From: Devosia sp. MC521
GTDB taxonomy: Bacteria; Pseudomonadota; Alphaproteobacteria; Rhizobiales; Devosiaceae
Length of the DNA stretch: 64,000 bases
Direction: 5' to 3'
Assembly (NCBI RefSeq): GCF_014127105.1
Contig: NZ_CP059902.1
Coordinates: 467,001-531,000 of the forward strand
Positions 51,965-61,321 of the stretch are shown here, piece by piece. The notes below the pieces were generated by a model, which saw nothing but the letters and a program-made list of their open reading frames with translations, made no database searches and was not told where the DNA came from. Each line of letters starts with the position of its first letter. The first letter of the stretch is position 1. A program made the position numbers and the translations under genes.

Positions 51965-53109
51965 AAAAGGCTCAGCTGATTGGTTTCGAGCTTGGGCGCC
52001 ACGAAAAGATCATTGCGCAGTGGTGGCAGCTTGGCGTCGAGCCCATAGCGCTCCCGGGCCTTTTCAAAGCGCTGGCTCAGCAGCGTGGCATATGGGCCTT
52101 CGCCGGTCATGCGCGTACCAAAGCGCGAGTCATAATCTTTCCCCGCGTGCGTATCGCGCACCAGCGAAAGCACATGCCGTACGCGGTCAGGGAAGTGGCG
52201 CAACAGCCATTCGCGGAACACATCGCGCACCTCGCCGGGCAGGCGCAGCAAGATCATCTGCGCGCTGATCGCTCCTTGCGCCTTGCCCGCATCGAGAATG
52301 CGCTCCAATTCCATATCATTGATCGCCGGGATCATGGGCGACGCAAAAATTGCGGTCGGTATCCCGGCCTCACTCAACCCCTTTATGGCCTCAAGCCGAC
52401 GGGCAGGCGATGAGGCGCGCGGCTCCATCTTGCGGCTCAGCTTGTGATCCATCGACGTCACCGAAATCGCAACTTTGGCCAGTCCAAGCTTTGCCAATTT
52501 CTCCAGTAGATCGAGATCGCGCAGAATAAGGGCCGATTTTGTGGTGATCATCACCGGATGCTTGGTCTCCAGCATCACCTCCAAAATCCCACGGGTCAGC
52601 TGGTGCTTGCGCTCGGCTGGCTGGTAGGGGTCGGTATTGGTGCCCATGGCAATTGGCTTTGGACGATAATTCTTGGCGGCGAACTCGGCCTTGAGCGTCT
52701 CAACCGCATTGGTCTTCACATAAATATCGCGCTCAAAATCAATCCCGGCCGAATGCCCGAGATAGGCGTGGCTTGGCCGCGCAAAGCAATAAGAGCATCC
52801 ATGCTCGCAACCGCGATAAGCATTGATGGACCGCTCAAAGGCGATATCGGGACTGTCGTTGCTGGTAATGATCGATTTGGCGCGTTCGGTGTGTTCCACC
52901 GTTTCGAACACCGGCATGGGCTCTACATTGTCCCAACCATCGTCAAAACTTTCGCGCTGGAACGCTTCAAATCGGCCACTGGCATTGGACTGCGCACCGC
53001 GCCCGCGAATACGATCCGGGTTGACCAGTTCGCGGCGCGTCAGGTCTGCATCCCTGCTGCGGCTAAGACGTTCCAATGCTTCGAAAGAGGGGGCCTGATA
53101 AAGCGCCAT
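51961..53109 (-). CDS. PA0069-family radical SAM protein
   Basis: 382 residues. The Fe-S/SAM motif is CEHGCSYC (C101, C105, C108), spaced C-x3-C-x2-C. Other landmarks are NAYRGCEHG, GTNTDPYQPAERKHQLTRGIL and VTSMDHKLSRKMEPRASSPARRLEAI, typical of the SPL-like/PA0069 group related to spore photoproduct lyase, function unknown. The frame extends to 53169, but GGAG near 53116-53119 favours the ATG at 53109. Confidence 0.88.
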   Translation of the reverse strand: MALYQAPSFEALERLSRSRDADLTRRELVNPDRIRGRGAQSNASGRFEAFQRESFDDGWDNVEPMPVFETVEHTERAKSIITSNDSPDIAFERSINAYRGCEHGCSYCFARPSHAYLGHSAGIDFERDIYVKTNAVETLKAEFAAKNYRPKPIAMGTNTDPYQPAERKHQLTRGILEVMLETKHPVMITTKSALILRDLDLLEKLAKLGLAKVAISVTSMDHKLSRKMEPRASSPARRLEAIKGLSEAGIPTAIFASPMIPAINDMELERILDAGKAQGAISAQMILLRLPGEVRDVFREWLLRHFPDRVRHVLSLVRDTHAGKDYDSRFGTRMTGEGPYATLLSQRFEKARERYGLDAKLPPLRNDLFVAPKLETNQLSLF

Positions 53110-53462
53110 CTGGTGTCTCCAGCTCAAACCCGACGGAAGAATCGCGCTCTTCAGCCGACATCTTCTCATTAGGTTAATTAGGAGAACGTAACAAGAACAA
53201 ATAAGTTCCGCGAGGTGTCTTTGTGCGTCATATGGTCAAGGCTGCCATGCACTTCAAGACTTTACGAAGGGAGGCAAGGGGCATAGAGAACTTGGCTCTG
53301 TCTTGCTCACTCGCAGTTCTCCAAGACGCCCAAGGCGCGTTGGATGCCCTAGTGTCATCCTACTGACATGACCTGACACCGAAATTAGACACTGCATCGC
53401 AACTGAACCAGAGCGGCCTCCCGTCGTCGGTTCTGTTTGCGCTTATTTTTTGAGGTAATACG
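53110..53462. other. 353-base intergenic stretch upstream of the DHA2 exporter
   Basis: No recognised gene. It should hold promoters for both flanking genes. A 44-codon frame at 53232-53366 (MVKAAMHFKTLRREA...) has a weak ribosome binding site (GAGGTG) and no familiar match. TGTCA-N6-TGACA (53353-53368) is followed by TGACAC (53374-53379) and TAGACAC (53387-53393): repeated TGACA units 70-110 bases before the exporter start, a possible operator. No regulator gene lies next to the exporter. Confidence 0.4.
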
Positions 53463-54968
53463 ATGTCGCAAGCGACGATGGACGGAGCCGTTAAGGCTGC
53501 GCCACACCAGCCGGAAGATGCGGCGCGCAATAATCTGGTCATAGCCCTTTTGCTGGTGTCGGCCTTTGTCATGTTCTTGAACGAGACCATCATGAGCGTT
53601 GCCATTCCGCAGCTCATGATTGATCTCAACATCACGGCTGGTTCTGCCCAGTGGCTGACGACAGCATTTTTGCTGACTATGGCCATCGTGATCCCGATCA
53701 CCGGCTATTTGCTCCAGCGCTTCCACACGCGTCCGATTTTCACGGCGTCGATCTCGATTTTCTCGGTCGGCACTTTGATTTGTGCGATTGCGCCAGGCAT
53801 TGAGTTGCTGATTGTCGGTCGTGTCGTGCAGGCCGTTGGCACCGCGATCATGATGCCGCTGCTGATGACCACCGTTATGTCGCTGGTTCCTGCAAATGGT
53901 CGTGGCAAGGTGATGGGCAATATCTCCATCGTTATGTCGGTGGCGCCTGCCATTGGCCCGACCATTGGTGGTTTCATCCTCGCCCACTTCGCGTGGCGCT
54001 ATATGTTCTACTTCACCCTGCCGATTGCGATTGTTACGCTGGTCGTCGGCTACCTCAAGGTTCAGAACGTTTCCGAACCACGCAAGACCCCGCTCGACGT
54101 CATCTCGGTGATCCTGTCGGCTCTCGGTTTTGGTGGTCTGGTCTTCGGTCTCTCCAGTTTGGGCGGTGGCGGTCATGGCGGTAGTGTTGAACACGCCGCC
54201 GAGCAGGGCGCGTCGATGCCGGCTTGGGTTCCAGTGGTCGTCGGCGTTGTCGCTATGGCCATTTTCGTCTGGCGCCAGATCCAGCTCCAGAAGTCCGACA
54301 AGGCTCTGCTTGATCTGCGCGTTCTGACCCACGGCAATTACTCTGTCTCGCTGGTCACCGCCTCTTTGGCGATGGTGGCGCTGCTCGGTTCCTCGATCAT
54401 GCTGCCGCTCTACACCCAGCAGGTTCTCGGTCTTGATACGCTGCAGACCGGCATGCTGATGCTGCCCGGTGGTCTGATCATGGGCGTTCTCGCGCCGCTC
54501 GTTGGTCGCCTCTATGACCAATACGGTCCGCGTCCGCTGATGGTGCCGGGTGTCTTCGCCGTTTCCGCTGTCATGTGGTTCTTCAGCTTCGTCGGTACCG
54601 ATACCCCGGTCTGGCTGGTTGTCGCCGCCCACATCATCATGAGCATTGGTCTGGCGTTTGTCTTCACCCCAATGTTCACCGCCGCAATGGGTTCTGTTCC
54701 TAAGCCGCTCTACTCGCACGCCAGTGCGACCCTGAGCTCGGTGCAGCAGGTTGCTGGTGCCGCCGGTATCGCGCTCTTCGTGGCGCTGATGAGCCTGACC
54801 TCTGCCGCACAAATGGCTGAGGGCATTGCCCCGGTAGAAGCTATGGCCGCAGGCGTTCGAGCCAGCTTCATCTGCGGTGGCATTGCCACCGTGCTGATGC
54901 TGATTGCCGCTTGGTTTGTCAAAAAGCCGGAAGGCGAAGGTCCGGGCGAAGGTTTCGCTGGCCACTAA
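53463..54968 (+). CDS. DHA2-family MFS multidrug exporter (EmrB/QacA type)
   Basis: Proton-driven drug/H+ antiporter, 501 residues with about fourteen membrane helices. Family motifs include FLNETIMSVAIPQLM in helix 1, WLTTAFLLTMAIVIPITGYL (motif D1/A region), GRVVQAVGTAIMMPLL (motif B with Arg) and GPTIGGFI (motif C, the antiporter signature). A Gly/His-rich loop (LGGGGHGGSVEHAA) lies mid-protein. No EmrA-type partner is adjacent, so it probably acts alone. Terminator at 54977-55004. Substrate unknown. Confidence 0.9.
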   Translation: MSQATMDGAVKAAPHQPEDAARNNLVIALLLVSAFVMFLNETIMSVAIPQLMIDLNITAGSAQWLTTAFLLTMAIVIPITGYLLQRFHTRPIFTASISIFSVGTLICAIAPGIELLIVGRVVQAVGTAIMMPLLMTTVMSLVPANGRGKVMGNISIVMSVAPAIGPTIGGFILAHFAWRYMFYFTLPIAIVTLVVGYLKVQNVSEPRKTPLDVISVILSALGFGGLVFGLSSLGGGGHGGSVEHAAEQGASMPAWVPVVVGVVAMAIFVWRQIQLQKSDKALLDLRVLTHGNYSVSLVTASLAMVALLGSSIMLPLYTQQVLGLDTLQTGMLMLPGGLIMGVLAPLVGRLYDQYGPRPLMVPGVFAVSAVMWFFSFVGTDTPVWLVVAAHIIMSIGLAFVFTPMFTAAMGSVPKPLYSHASATLSSVQQVAGAAGIALFVALMSLTSAAQMAEGIAPVEAMAAGVRASFICGGIATVLMLIAAWFVKKPEGEGPGEGFAGH

Positions 54969-54976
54969 TGAAAAAG

Positions 54977-55004
54977 AAACGGCGCCCTCAGGCGCCGTTT
55001 TTTT
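54977..55004 (+). terminator. Intrinsic terminator after the DHA2 exporter
   Basis: AACGGCGCC, loop CTCA, GGCGCCGTT, then a run of T to 55004. A perfect 9-bp stem starting 9 bases after the stop. The A-rich left flank could let it also stop moaB transcription from the other side. Confidence 0.92.
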
Positions 55005-55010
55005 ATGCTG

Positions 55011-55547
55011 TTATCGTTCCGAGAGCCGGGGCATCAGCTCGACGAAGTTGCACGGCTTGTGCCGGTAATCGAGCTGGTGAGTGAGAATACCCTCCCACGC
55101 ATCGCGGCAGGCGCCGCGCGAACCCGGTAGGCAGAACACAAAGGTCTCGCCAATCAACCCCGCAGTCGCCCGCGATTGGATCGAGCTCGTGCCCACCGTG
55201 GTGGCCGAATATTGGTGAAAGAGCACGGAGAACCCCTCCATGCGCTTATCGAACAAAGGCTCGATTGCCTCTGGGGTCACATCGCGCCCCGAAAACCCGG
55301 TGCCGCCGGTGGTCAGGACCACGTCAACATCGGGGTTGGCGACAAAGCCCTGTACCACGGCGCGGATCTTTTGAATGTCGTCGCGCACTACCACGCGCTC
55401 AAAGCAGATGTGGCCATCCGCTTCGAGCAGTGACTTTAACAGCGCGCCGCCAGTGTCAGTTTCCAGAGTACGTGTATCGGAAACCGCCACGACTGCTATG
55501 GTAAGGGGACGAAACGCCCGATCGTCAAACCTTGCTGCCTTGAACAT
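55011..55547 (-). CDS. moaB: Molybdenum cofactor biosynthesis protein B
   Basis: MPT adenylyltransferase-like protein of 178 residues. The MoCF_biosynth core is clear: AVVAVSDTRT, DTGGALLKSLL, VVLTTGGTGFSGRDVTPEAI and TSSIQSRATAGL. GGAG 6 bases upstream supports the ATG at 55547 (MFKAARFDD), which overlaps the 3' end of the MFS gene by 23 bases; the frame extends to 55643 within that gene. No other moa genes are in the window. Confidence 0.9.
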   Translation of the reverse strand: MFKAARFDDRAFRPLTIAVVAVSDTRTLETDTGGALLKSLLEADGHICFERVVVRDDIQKIRAVVQGFVANPDVDVVLTTGGTGFSGRDVTPEAIEPLFDKRMEGFSVLFHQYSATTVGTSSIQSRATAGLIGETFVFCLPGSRGACRDAWEGILTHQLDYRHKPCNFVELMPRLSER

Positions 55548-56844
55548 AGCCGTCTCCATTCGTGTTCCGCAGTTCCTCTGGCACAGCTTCTTCGCTCGCA
55601 ACAGAAAAATCCTGCGACGCTTCGATGTCACTGCGCGGATCAAGGTTCACCGTTTCTGGCGTCTCAGTCCCCATTGGTTTGAACGGCGCGCGTTCCGACG
55701 CATCTTTCGATTTGCGGGCGCGCATACGCAGCAGTGCAAAAGTGGCGACCAGCGCGTGGAAGGTTGCCGTCACCATAAACAGCGCCATCGGCGCAATTTG
55801 CCCCATCAGGATCGACGCGGCCGTCGGGCCAATGGCAAGGCCGATCCCGTGGATCAGCAACATGCCACCTGCCACCTTGGCGAATTGCCCATCGACAGCA
55901 AAGTCGTTCGCATGGGCCACCGAGATCGGATAAAGCGGGTTCGCCGCCAGCCCATAAAGGCCAAATAGCGCGAACATCAGGAAGCCTGGCCCAGGGTTAA
56001 AGAGGACAACCAGCAGCCCCACGGCCGCTGCGCCAAAACCGAGGCCTGCCATAACCTTGCGGCGGTCGATCTTATCGGACAAGCGTCCAAAGGGGATCTG
56101 TCCGATAGCGCCAGCAATAGCGGCAATGGCAAACAGCAGCGCAATGCCGCTGGCGTCCATCCCCTGCTCAAAGCCGTACACCGGCGCGAGCGTGCCGAAC
56201 GCACCATTGGCCATGCCACAGCAGAGCGCGGCAACAGCCGCCACCGGCGATGTCTTGATCAACAGGGGCAGGTCGAGCTTGGCCGAGGTCAGAGGACGCG
56301 GCTGTGGGCTCGACGTCATGGCGGTTGGCAAAACCGCGCAGATAAAGCTGATCGCGCCGATAATGAAGGGGATATAGCCCGCAGTGCCCGTCACCGACAT
56401 GGCCAATTGGCCCATGGTCGAGGCGGTCATATTGATGGTGGTGTAAATCGAGAAGATGGTGCCGCGGCTGCGATTGTCAGCCACTTCATTGAGCCAGCTC
56501 TCGACGATCATTGCCGCGCCGGCAAAACAGAAGCCAGAGAGCGCGCGCAACACGATCCAGCTGACATCGTTGATCATCAAGAGATTGAGCAGTATCGTGA
56601 TCGTGCCGATCGCCGCCATCACCGAAAAGGCGCGAATATGCCCGACCTTGCGCACCACAAAGGGCACAAAGATAGAGCCTGCCACAAAGCCGATCGACCA
56701 GCCCGTGCCGATCAGACCCAGCGAAAACAGTGAGAAGCCTTCTTCTGCGCCACGGACGGAAAGCAAAAGCCCCTGCAGGCCGCCGCCGAACATCAGGAGT
56801 GCCGAGCCGAGGAACAGGGCGTAAATTTTAATGACGGAAGCCAT
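55525..56844 (-). CDS. MFS transporter (YcaD-like)
   Basis: 439 residues with twelve membrane helices in the first 390 or so, then a cytosolic tail with charged and Ser/Glu-rich sequence ending TNGDGYVQGSKV. Helix 1 is YALFLGSALLMFGGGLQGLLL, and GLIGTGWSIGFVAGSIFVP and IPFGRLSDKIDRRKVM (the repeated motif A) are visible. This resembles the YcaD group of uncharacterised transporters. The frame extends to 57108; the start MASVIKIYALFLG at 56844 begins the first helix. It overlaps moaB at its 3' end. Confidence 0.85.
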   Translation of the reverse strand: MASVIKIYALFLGSALLMFGGGLQGLLLSVRGAEEGFSLFSLGLIGTGWSIGFVAGSIFVPFVVRKVGHIRAFSVMAAIGTITILLNLLMINDVSWIVLRALSGFCFAGAAMIVESWLNEVADNRSRGTIFSIYTTINMTASTMGQLAMSVTGTAGYIPFIIGAISFICAVLPTAMTSSPQPRPLTSAKLDLPLLIKTSPVAAVAALCCGMANGAFGTLAPVYGFEQGMDASGIALLFAIAAIAGAIGQIPFGRLSDKIDRRKVMAGLGFGAAAVGLLVVLFNPGPGFLMFALFGLYGLAANPLYPISVAHANDFAVDGQFAKVAGGMLLIHGIGLAIGPTAASILMGQIAPMALFMVTATFHALVATFALLRMRARKSKDASERAPFKPMGTETPETVNLDPRSDIEASQDFSVASEEAVPEELRNTNGDGYVQGSKV

Positions 56845-56957
56845 GCCGCAAAACGTACCCGCTAAATTATTCTGGTCTTCAACCAGTCCAATATGACCGT
56901 AACGCGACACACCGCGAACAGTCCGGGGATTATCTTTGAGCAAGTACGAACACAGAC

Positions 56958-57776
56958 TTAAGGCAGAGACAATTCTGCCATTCTTGATCTGAAACTTAAG
57001 AGGTCGCGCCAAGCCTGCTGCTTGGCAGCCGGGTTGCGCAACAGATAACCGGGCGGCAACGTCGCAATCGCTGGCACCGTATGGTTGCCAATGCTCACAT
57101 CCTGCCACTTGCCGCGCATCTTGATGATGCTGCTGGTGGACTGGAATACAGTCTGCGTCGCCATCTGGCCCATCGTCATCACGAGGCGCGGCCCGATCAG
57201 CTCAACATGGCGGTGCAGGAAGGGCAGGCACAAAGAAAGCTCTTCTGGCGTCGGCGCGCGATTACCGGGCGGACGCCACGGAATGGTGTTGAGCGCATAA
57301 ACGCTGTCCCAATCGAGCCCGATGGAGGCGAGCATCCGCGTCAGCAAATCCGCAGTTCGCCCCGCGAAAGGACGCCCTTCACGGTCTTCATCTGCCCCAG
57401 GAGGATCGCCGATAATAACGATCTTGGCCTCAGGATTGCCTTCGCCGAACACCAATTGTGTGGCGCGAAATTTGAGGCCACACCCGTCATAGCTTTCGAG
57501 GGTTGCCTTAAGCGCCTCTAAGGTTGGGGCTTCTGCGGCCAATCTTTGGGCTTCACCCGGGTCGCCACCGATTGGTCCCGCGAGCGGCGGCGGGGCTGCA
57601 GGCTGGGACGCCTGTTGCATCGACTGTACGGCGGCGCGTGGCGCGGCAGCCTGTTGTGTCTTCTGCGCAAACCGATCAATTGCGTCCTCACCCACGGCGA
57701 GGTCGACCCCGGCTGCTCGATACCATTCGAGAACCGAGAGCAATTCGTCGTTGTTGAGTTGCTGATCTTGAGACAT
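56958..57776 (-). CDS. Family-4-like uracil-DNA glycosylase with altered motifs
   Basis: 272 residues: a low-complexity Ala/Pro/Gln segment (about 30-75), then the UDG domain. The fold is recognisable from LVFGEGNPEAKIVIIG, GRPFAGRTADLL, WRPPGNRAPTPEE and YLLRNPAAKQQAWRDL. Key residues differ from canonical family 4: motif 1 reads GDPPG not GEAPG; motif 2 reads LPPGYLL where LHPAYLL is usual, losing the His. Of the four Fe-S cysteines only those in DGCGLK and LSLCLPF remain. Activity on uracil is therefore doubtful. MSQDQQLNN (ATG at 57776) is the start. It diverges from the ETF-QO gene. Confidence 0.78.
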   Translation of the reverse strand: MSQDQQLNNDELLSVLEWYRAAGVDLAVGEDAIDRFAQKTQQAAAPRAAVQSMQQASQPAAPPPLAGPIGGDPGEAQRLAAEAPTLEALKATLESYDGCGLKFRATQLVFGEGNPEAKIVIIGDPPGADEDREGRPFAGRTADLLTRMLASIGLDWDSVYALNTIPWRPPGNRAPTPEELSLCLPFLHRHVELIGPRLVMTMGQMATQTVFQSTSSIIKMRGKWQDVSIGNHTVPAIATLPPGYLLRNPAAKQQAWRDLLSFRSRMAELSLP

Positions 57777-57843
57777 TGCCCCTGTTATGTCACACCCCAA
57801 CGGGTGCGAACAGTCGCGCGCGGGCCCCAAAGGTAGAATCCAC

Positions 57844-59487
57844 ATGGCTGAAGCCGGCAATAGAGAGATACTGTCCACAGATGTGCTGATTGTCGGGGCC
57901 GGTCCTTCCGGGCTTGCCGCTGCAATTCGCCTCAAACAGCGTTTCCCTGACATTGCCGTGACCGTGGTGGAAAAAGCCGCCGAAATCGGTGGACACATTA
58001 TTTCCGGAGCCGTCATGGATCCGGTCGGCCTCGACGCGCTGATCCCCGACTGGCGGCTCAAAGGCGCGCCCGTCGGCCCCGATGTGACCAGCGATTCCTA
58101 CCATTTCCTGACAAAAACCGGTGATTTCCCGCTCCCGCACGCACTCGTGCCGCCGCAACTCAAAACCAAGGATGGCGTGATCATCAGCCTTGGCCGCTTG
58201 GTGCAGTGGCTGGGGGAACAAGCTACTGAATTGGGCGTCGATATCTTCCCGATGACTGCTGCGGTCGACGTGTTGCAATCAGAGAACGGCCCGGTGCGTG
58301 GCATCATCACCGGCGATCTTGGGCGCGACCGCGACGGCAATCCCAAGGATGGTTTTGCCGAAGGCATTGCGCTCGAGGCCAAATATACGCTGATCGCCGA
58401 AGGCGCGCGCGGCTCGCTCGCCAAACACGTGATCGCCGATTTTGACCTCGCGAAAATCCCACAGCACTATGGCCTCGGCATCAAGGAAGTTTGGCAGGTG
58501 TCGCCAGACAAACACCAGCCGGGCAGGGTGGATCATTACCTCGGCTTCCCGCTCGGCAATGACACCAATGGCGGTGGCTTCGTTTATCACGCCGAAGACA
58601 ACAAGCTCTATGTCGGCCACGTCACCTATCTCGACTATGCCGAACCCAGCCTTTCGCCCTTTGACGAGTTCCAGGCTTTTAAAACCCACCCCTCCATCGC
58701 CAGCCTCCTAGAGGGCGGCGAGCGTCTATCCTACGGCGCGCGCACCATTGCGGCGGGTGGCTGGCAATCCATACCGAGCCTCGCTTTCCCCGGCGGTGGC
58801 CTCATCGGCTGCGCGGCCGGTTTTATGAATGCCCCGCGCTTGAAAGCCATTCACAACGCCATTCTGTCCGGTATTGGTGCCGCCGACGCGGTCGGCGCTG
58901 CGCTCGCCTCTGGGCGCGCCCATGATCGGATCGAGGATTTCGGCAAGTCGATCATGCGCACCGGTATCGCCAAAGAACTGCAAGGCGTCGCCAACGCCAA
59001 ACCCCTTTGGAGCAAGCTCGGCACCATCTTTGGTTCGCTGGCGATCGGCACCGATCTTTGGTTTTCAACCATTTTCAAGGCCTCCCCGCTCAAGCTGGCG
59101 GGCGTGCCAACGCGCGACGCCGAAAAGCTCAAGCGCAAATCGGGCCCCGGCAAAACCTATCCGCGCCCCGATGGCAAAATCACCTTTGACCGCAGTTCAT
59201 CGGTGTTTCTGGCCAATCTCGCCCACGACGAAGACCAGCCTGTCCACCTCAGGCTGGCCGACCCAACCATTCCCGTCCGCGAAAACCTGCCAAAATTTGG
59301 CGAGCCTGCGCCGCTCTATTGCCCTGCTGGCGTTTATGAGATGAGCGAAGACGGTGGCGCGCCGGTGTTCCGCATTCATGCCGCTAACTGCGTGCATTGC
59401 AAAACCTGCGATATCAAAGATCCGGCCCAGAACATCACATGGGTCCCACCTGAGGGTGGCAGCGGTCCAAACTATAGCGGTATGTAA
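57844..59487 (+). CDS. Electron transfer flavoprotein-ubiquinone oxidoreductase
   Basis: Passes electrons from ETF, reduced by acyl-CoA and amino-acid dehydrogenases, to ubiquinone at the membrane. 547 residues, the family length. FAD site VGAGPSGLAAAIRL (residues 17-30); HIISGAVMDPVGL; ubiquinone-binding helix region; C-terminal 4Fe-4S site with an early Cys in LYCPAGVYE and the cluster CVHCKTCDIKDP, ending GGSGPNYSGM. The ATG at 57844 is chosen; the frame reaches 57787. Confidence 0.95.
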   Translation: MAEAGNREILSTDVLIVGAGPSGLAAAIRLKQRFPDIAVTVVEKAAEIGGHIISGAVMDPVGLDALIPDWRLKGAPVGPDVTSDSYHFLTKTGDFPLPHALVPPQLKTKDGVIISLGRLVQWLGEQATELGVDIFPMTAAVDVLQSENGPVRGIITGDLGRDRDGNPKDGFAEGIALEAKYTLIAEGARGSLAKHVIADFDLAKIPQHYGLGIKEVWQVSPDKHQPGRVDHYLGFPLGNDTNGGGFVYHAEDNKLYVGHVTYLDYAEPSLSPFDEFQAFKTHPSIASLLEGGERLSYGARTIAAGGWQSIPSLAFPGGGLIGCAAGFMNAPRLKAIHNAILSGIGAADAVGAALASGRAHDRIEDFGKSIMRTGIAKELQGVANAKPLWSKLGTIFGSLAIGTDLWFSTIFKASPLKLAGVPTRDAEKLKRKSGPGKTYPRPDGKITFDRSSSVFLANLAHDEDQPVHLRLADPTIPVRENLPKFGEPAPLYCPAGVYEMSEDGGAPVFRIHAANCVHCKTCDIKDPAQNITWVPPEGGSGPNYSGM

Positions 59488-59583
59488 TTTTTCTTGGGGT
59501 ACAGCTGCCCTTGCGGCGCAGTCCTAAAACGGACAATCTTTGCCGCCAAAGCTGCCATTGTGGCCAACGGAGAGTTCAGAACA

Positions 59584-61311
59584 GTGAATTTCCTATCGCA
59601 TCGTTGGGCGAAACGCCTGATTGTCACTGCATCCGTCGCGCTCTTGGCATCGCCGATTGCAGCGCAAACAAGCTTTGATCTGTCAAACGTCGCGCGCAAT
59701 ATCATCAATCTCGTACGCCCTTCGGTGTCCGGCGCCTATCTGGCTGGCAATCAGTCGCTCGCCGAACTGAGCACCGAAGACGCCGCTCGCTTTTATCAGG
59801 ACGCGGCTGAGGCTGATTGGGACAACAACATGCTCGTGGAGCGCGCCTTTATCGCGCTCGCTGCAGATGGTCAGATCGGCAAAGCTGCCTCAACGGCGCG
59901 CCGCTCGCTTGAGCTCGATCGCAACAATGATTTGGCCAAGCTGATTGTTGCCACCGAAGCCCTCAAAGAGCGTCGGTATAGCTCGGTTGAACGTCAGCTT
60001 GAGAACGTTACCCCCGGCAGTTTTTCGGGCATCACCGCTTATATCCTGCGCGCTTGGGCCCTGGTTGGCGACAACAAGGGCGCTGAAGCCGACACGCTGA
60101 TGAAGGATCTCGGCGAAAGCGGGCTGGAAGACTTTCTCGTTTTCCATCGCGCATTGATGGCCGAAACCTCCGGCAATCAAAAGCTTGCTCTCCAGCTGGC
60201 TGAGCGCGCCTATGATGTTGAGCCCTATGTTGCGCGCATCGCCGAAGTTTACGCGCGCCTGCTGGCGAACAATGGTCGCTTTGACGAAGCCACAGACGTG
60301 CTCGATGAATATGAAGCGCAAGGCATTTCGCATCCGCTCATCACCAGCGTCCGCGAAGCCGTCGATCAACAGCGCAAGCCAGGGGCCTTTGCCACCAATG
60401 TGCAAATCGGCGCTGCTGAAATGTTTCACGGCATTGGCATAGCGCTGACCCGTGATCGCAGCTTTGATCTCGCCCTTCTGTTCATGCGCTTGGGCACATA
60501 TCTCGACCCATCTGCTGATGTGATTTCACTGGCGGTGGGGCAGATTCTCGACGTCGCCGGTCAGCATGAAGATGCCAACGGTATTTACGACGCCATCCCT
60601 GCGACCTCAGCGATGAAGGCGACGGCCGTCGTGCGCATTGCTCAGAATCTCGACAATATGGGCGACCGCGAGGAAGCCATTCGTCGTCTCACCAATATCG
60701 TCGCAATCAATCCTGAGGACATCGAAGCGGTCGCGGCGCTGGGTGATCTCCTGCGAACCGACGAGCAATACCTCGAAGCGGCAGACGCTTACACTAAGGC
60801 GCTCGACATCACCGGTGGCGAGCAGGCCTCCGATTGGCGCTATTATTATGTTCGCGGCATTGCCTATGAACGCGCCAAGGAATGGCCAAAGGCCGAAGCT
60901 GATTTCCTCCGCGCCCTCGAGCTTAATCCCGACCAGCCTCAGGTCCTCAACTACCTCGGCTATTCCTGGATCGACATGGATATGCATCTTGATCGCGCTC
61001 TGGGCATGATCGAGAAGGCCGTCGAACAGCAACCGCAGGATGGCTACATCATCGATTCCTTGGGCTGGGCCTTCTACAAGCTCGGACGTCTCGATGAGGC
61101 GGTGGAAACACTCGAACGCTCGGTTATGCTCCTGCCCAACGATCCAGAAATCAATGATCACCTCGGTGACGCTTACTGGAAAATTGGCCGCAAGAACGAA
61201 GCGCGCTTCCAGTGGACGATTGCCAAATCGGTGGACGACATTGGCGTTGTCACAAAACGCGTGGACCCGAAACTGGCTGATGGCCTGACCCCAGCGAACG
61301 AAACCAAGTAA
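59584..61311 (+). CDS. Secreted tetratricopeptide repeat protein
   Basis: 575 residues. A signal peptide (RLIVTASVALLASPIAAQ, about 10-27) directs it to the periplasm. The remainder is helical repeats; clear TPR units occur from about residue 360 to 560 (for example AIRRLTNIVAINPEDIEAVAALG, DWRYYYVRGIAYERAKEWPKAEADFLRALELNPDQP, YIIDSLGWAFYKLGRLDEAVETLERSVMLLP). Such proteins are common in alphaproteobacteria without assigned function. GGAG near 59570 supports the GTG at 59584. ispE follows within 11 bases, so the two are probably co-transcribed. Confidence 0.83.
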   Translation: MNFLSHRWAKRLIVTASVALLASPIAAQTSFDLSNVARNIINLVRPSVSGAYLAGNQSLAELSTEDAARFYQDAAEADWDNNMLVERAFIALAADGQIGKAASTARRSLELDRNNDLAKLIVATEALKERRYSSVERQLENVTPGSFSGITAYILRAWALVGDNKGAEADTLMKDLGESGLEDFLVFHRALMAETSGNQKLALQLAERAYDVEPYVARIAEVYARLLANNGRFDEATDVLDEYEAQGISHPLITSVREAVDQQRKPGAFATNVQIGAAEMFHGIGIALTRDRSFDLALLFMRLGTYLDPSADVISLAVGQILDVAGQHEDANGIYDAIPATSAMKATAVVRIAQNLDNMGDREEAIRRLTNIVAINPEDIEAVAALGDLLRTDEQYLEAADAYTKALDITGGEQASDWRYYYVRGIAYERAKEWPKAEADFLRALELNPDQPQVLNYLGYSWIDMDMHLDRALGMIEKAVEQQPQDGYIIDSLGWAFYKLGRLDEAVETLERSVMLLPNDPEINDHLGDAYWKIGRKNEARFQWTIAKSVDDIGVVTKRVDPKLADGLTPANETK

Positions 61312-61321
61312 GCGCGCGTTG

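Noticed and set aside
53232-53366. 44-codon frame (MVKAAMHFKTLRREA...) as a gene
   Set aside because: Weak ribosome binding site, no known match and no conservation data; kept only as a note in the intergenic entry.
53385-54965. 526-codon frame antisense to the DHA2 exporter
   Set aside because: Rich in His, Asn, Arg and Gln with no recognisable domain; it mirrors the membrane-protein codons on the other strand.
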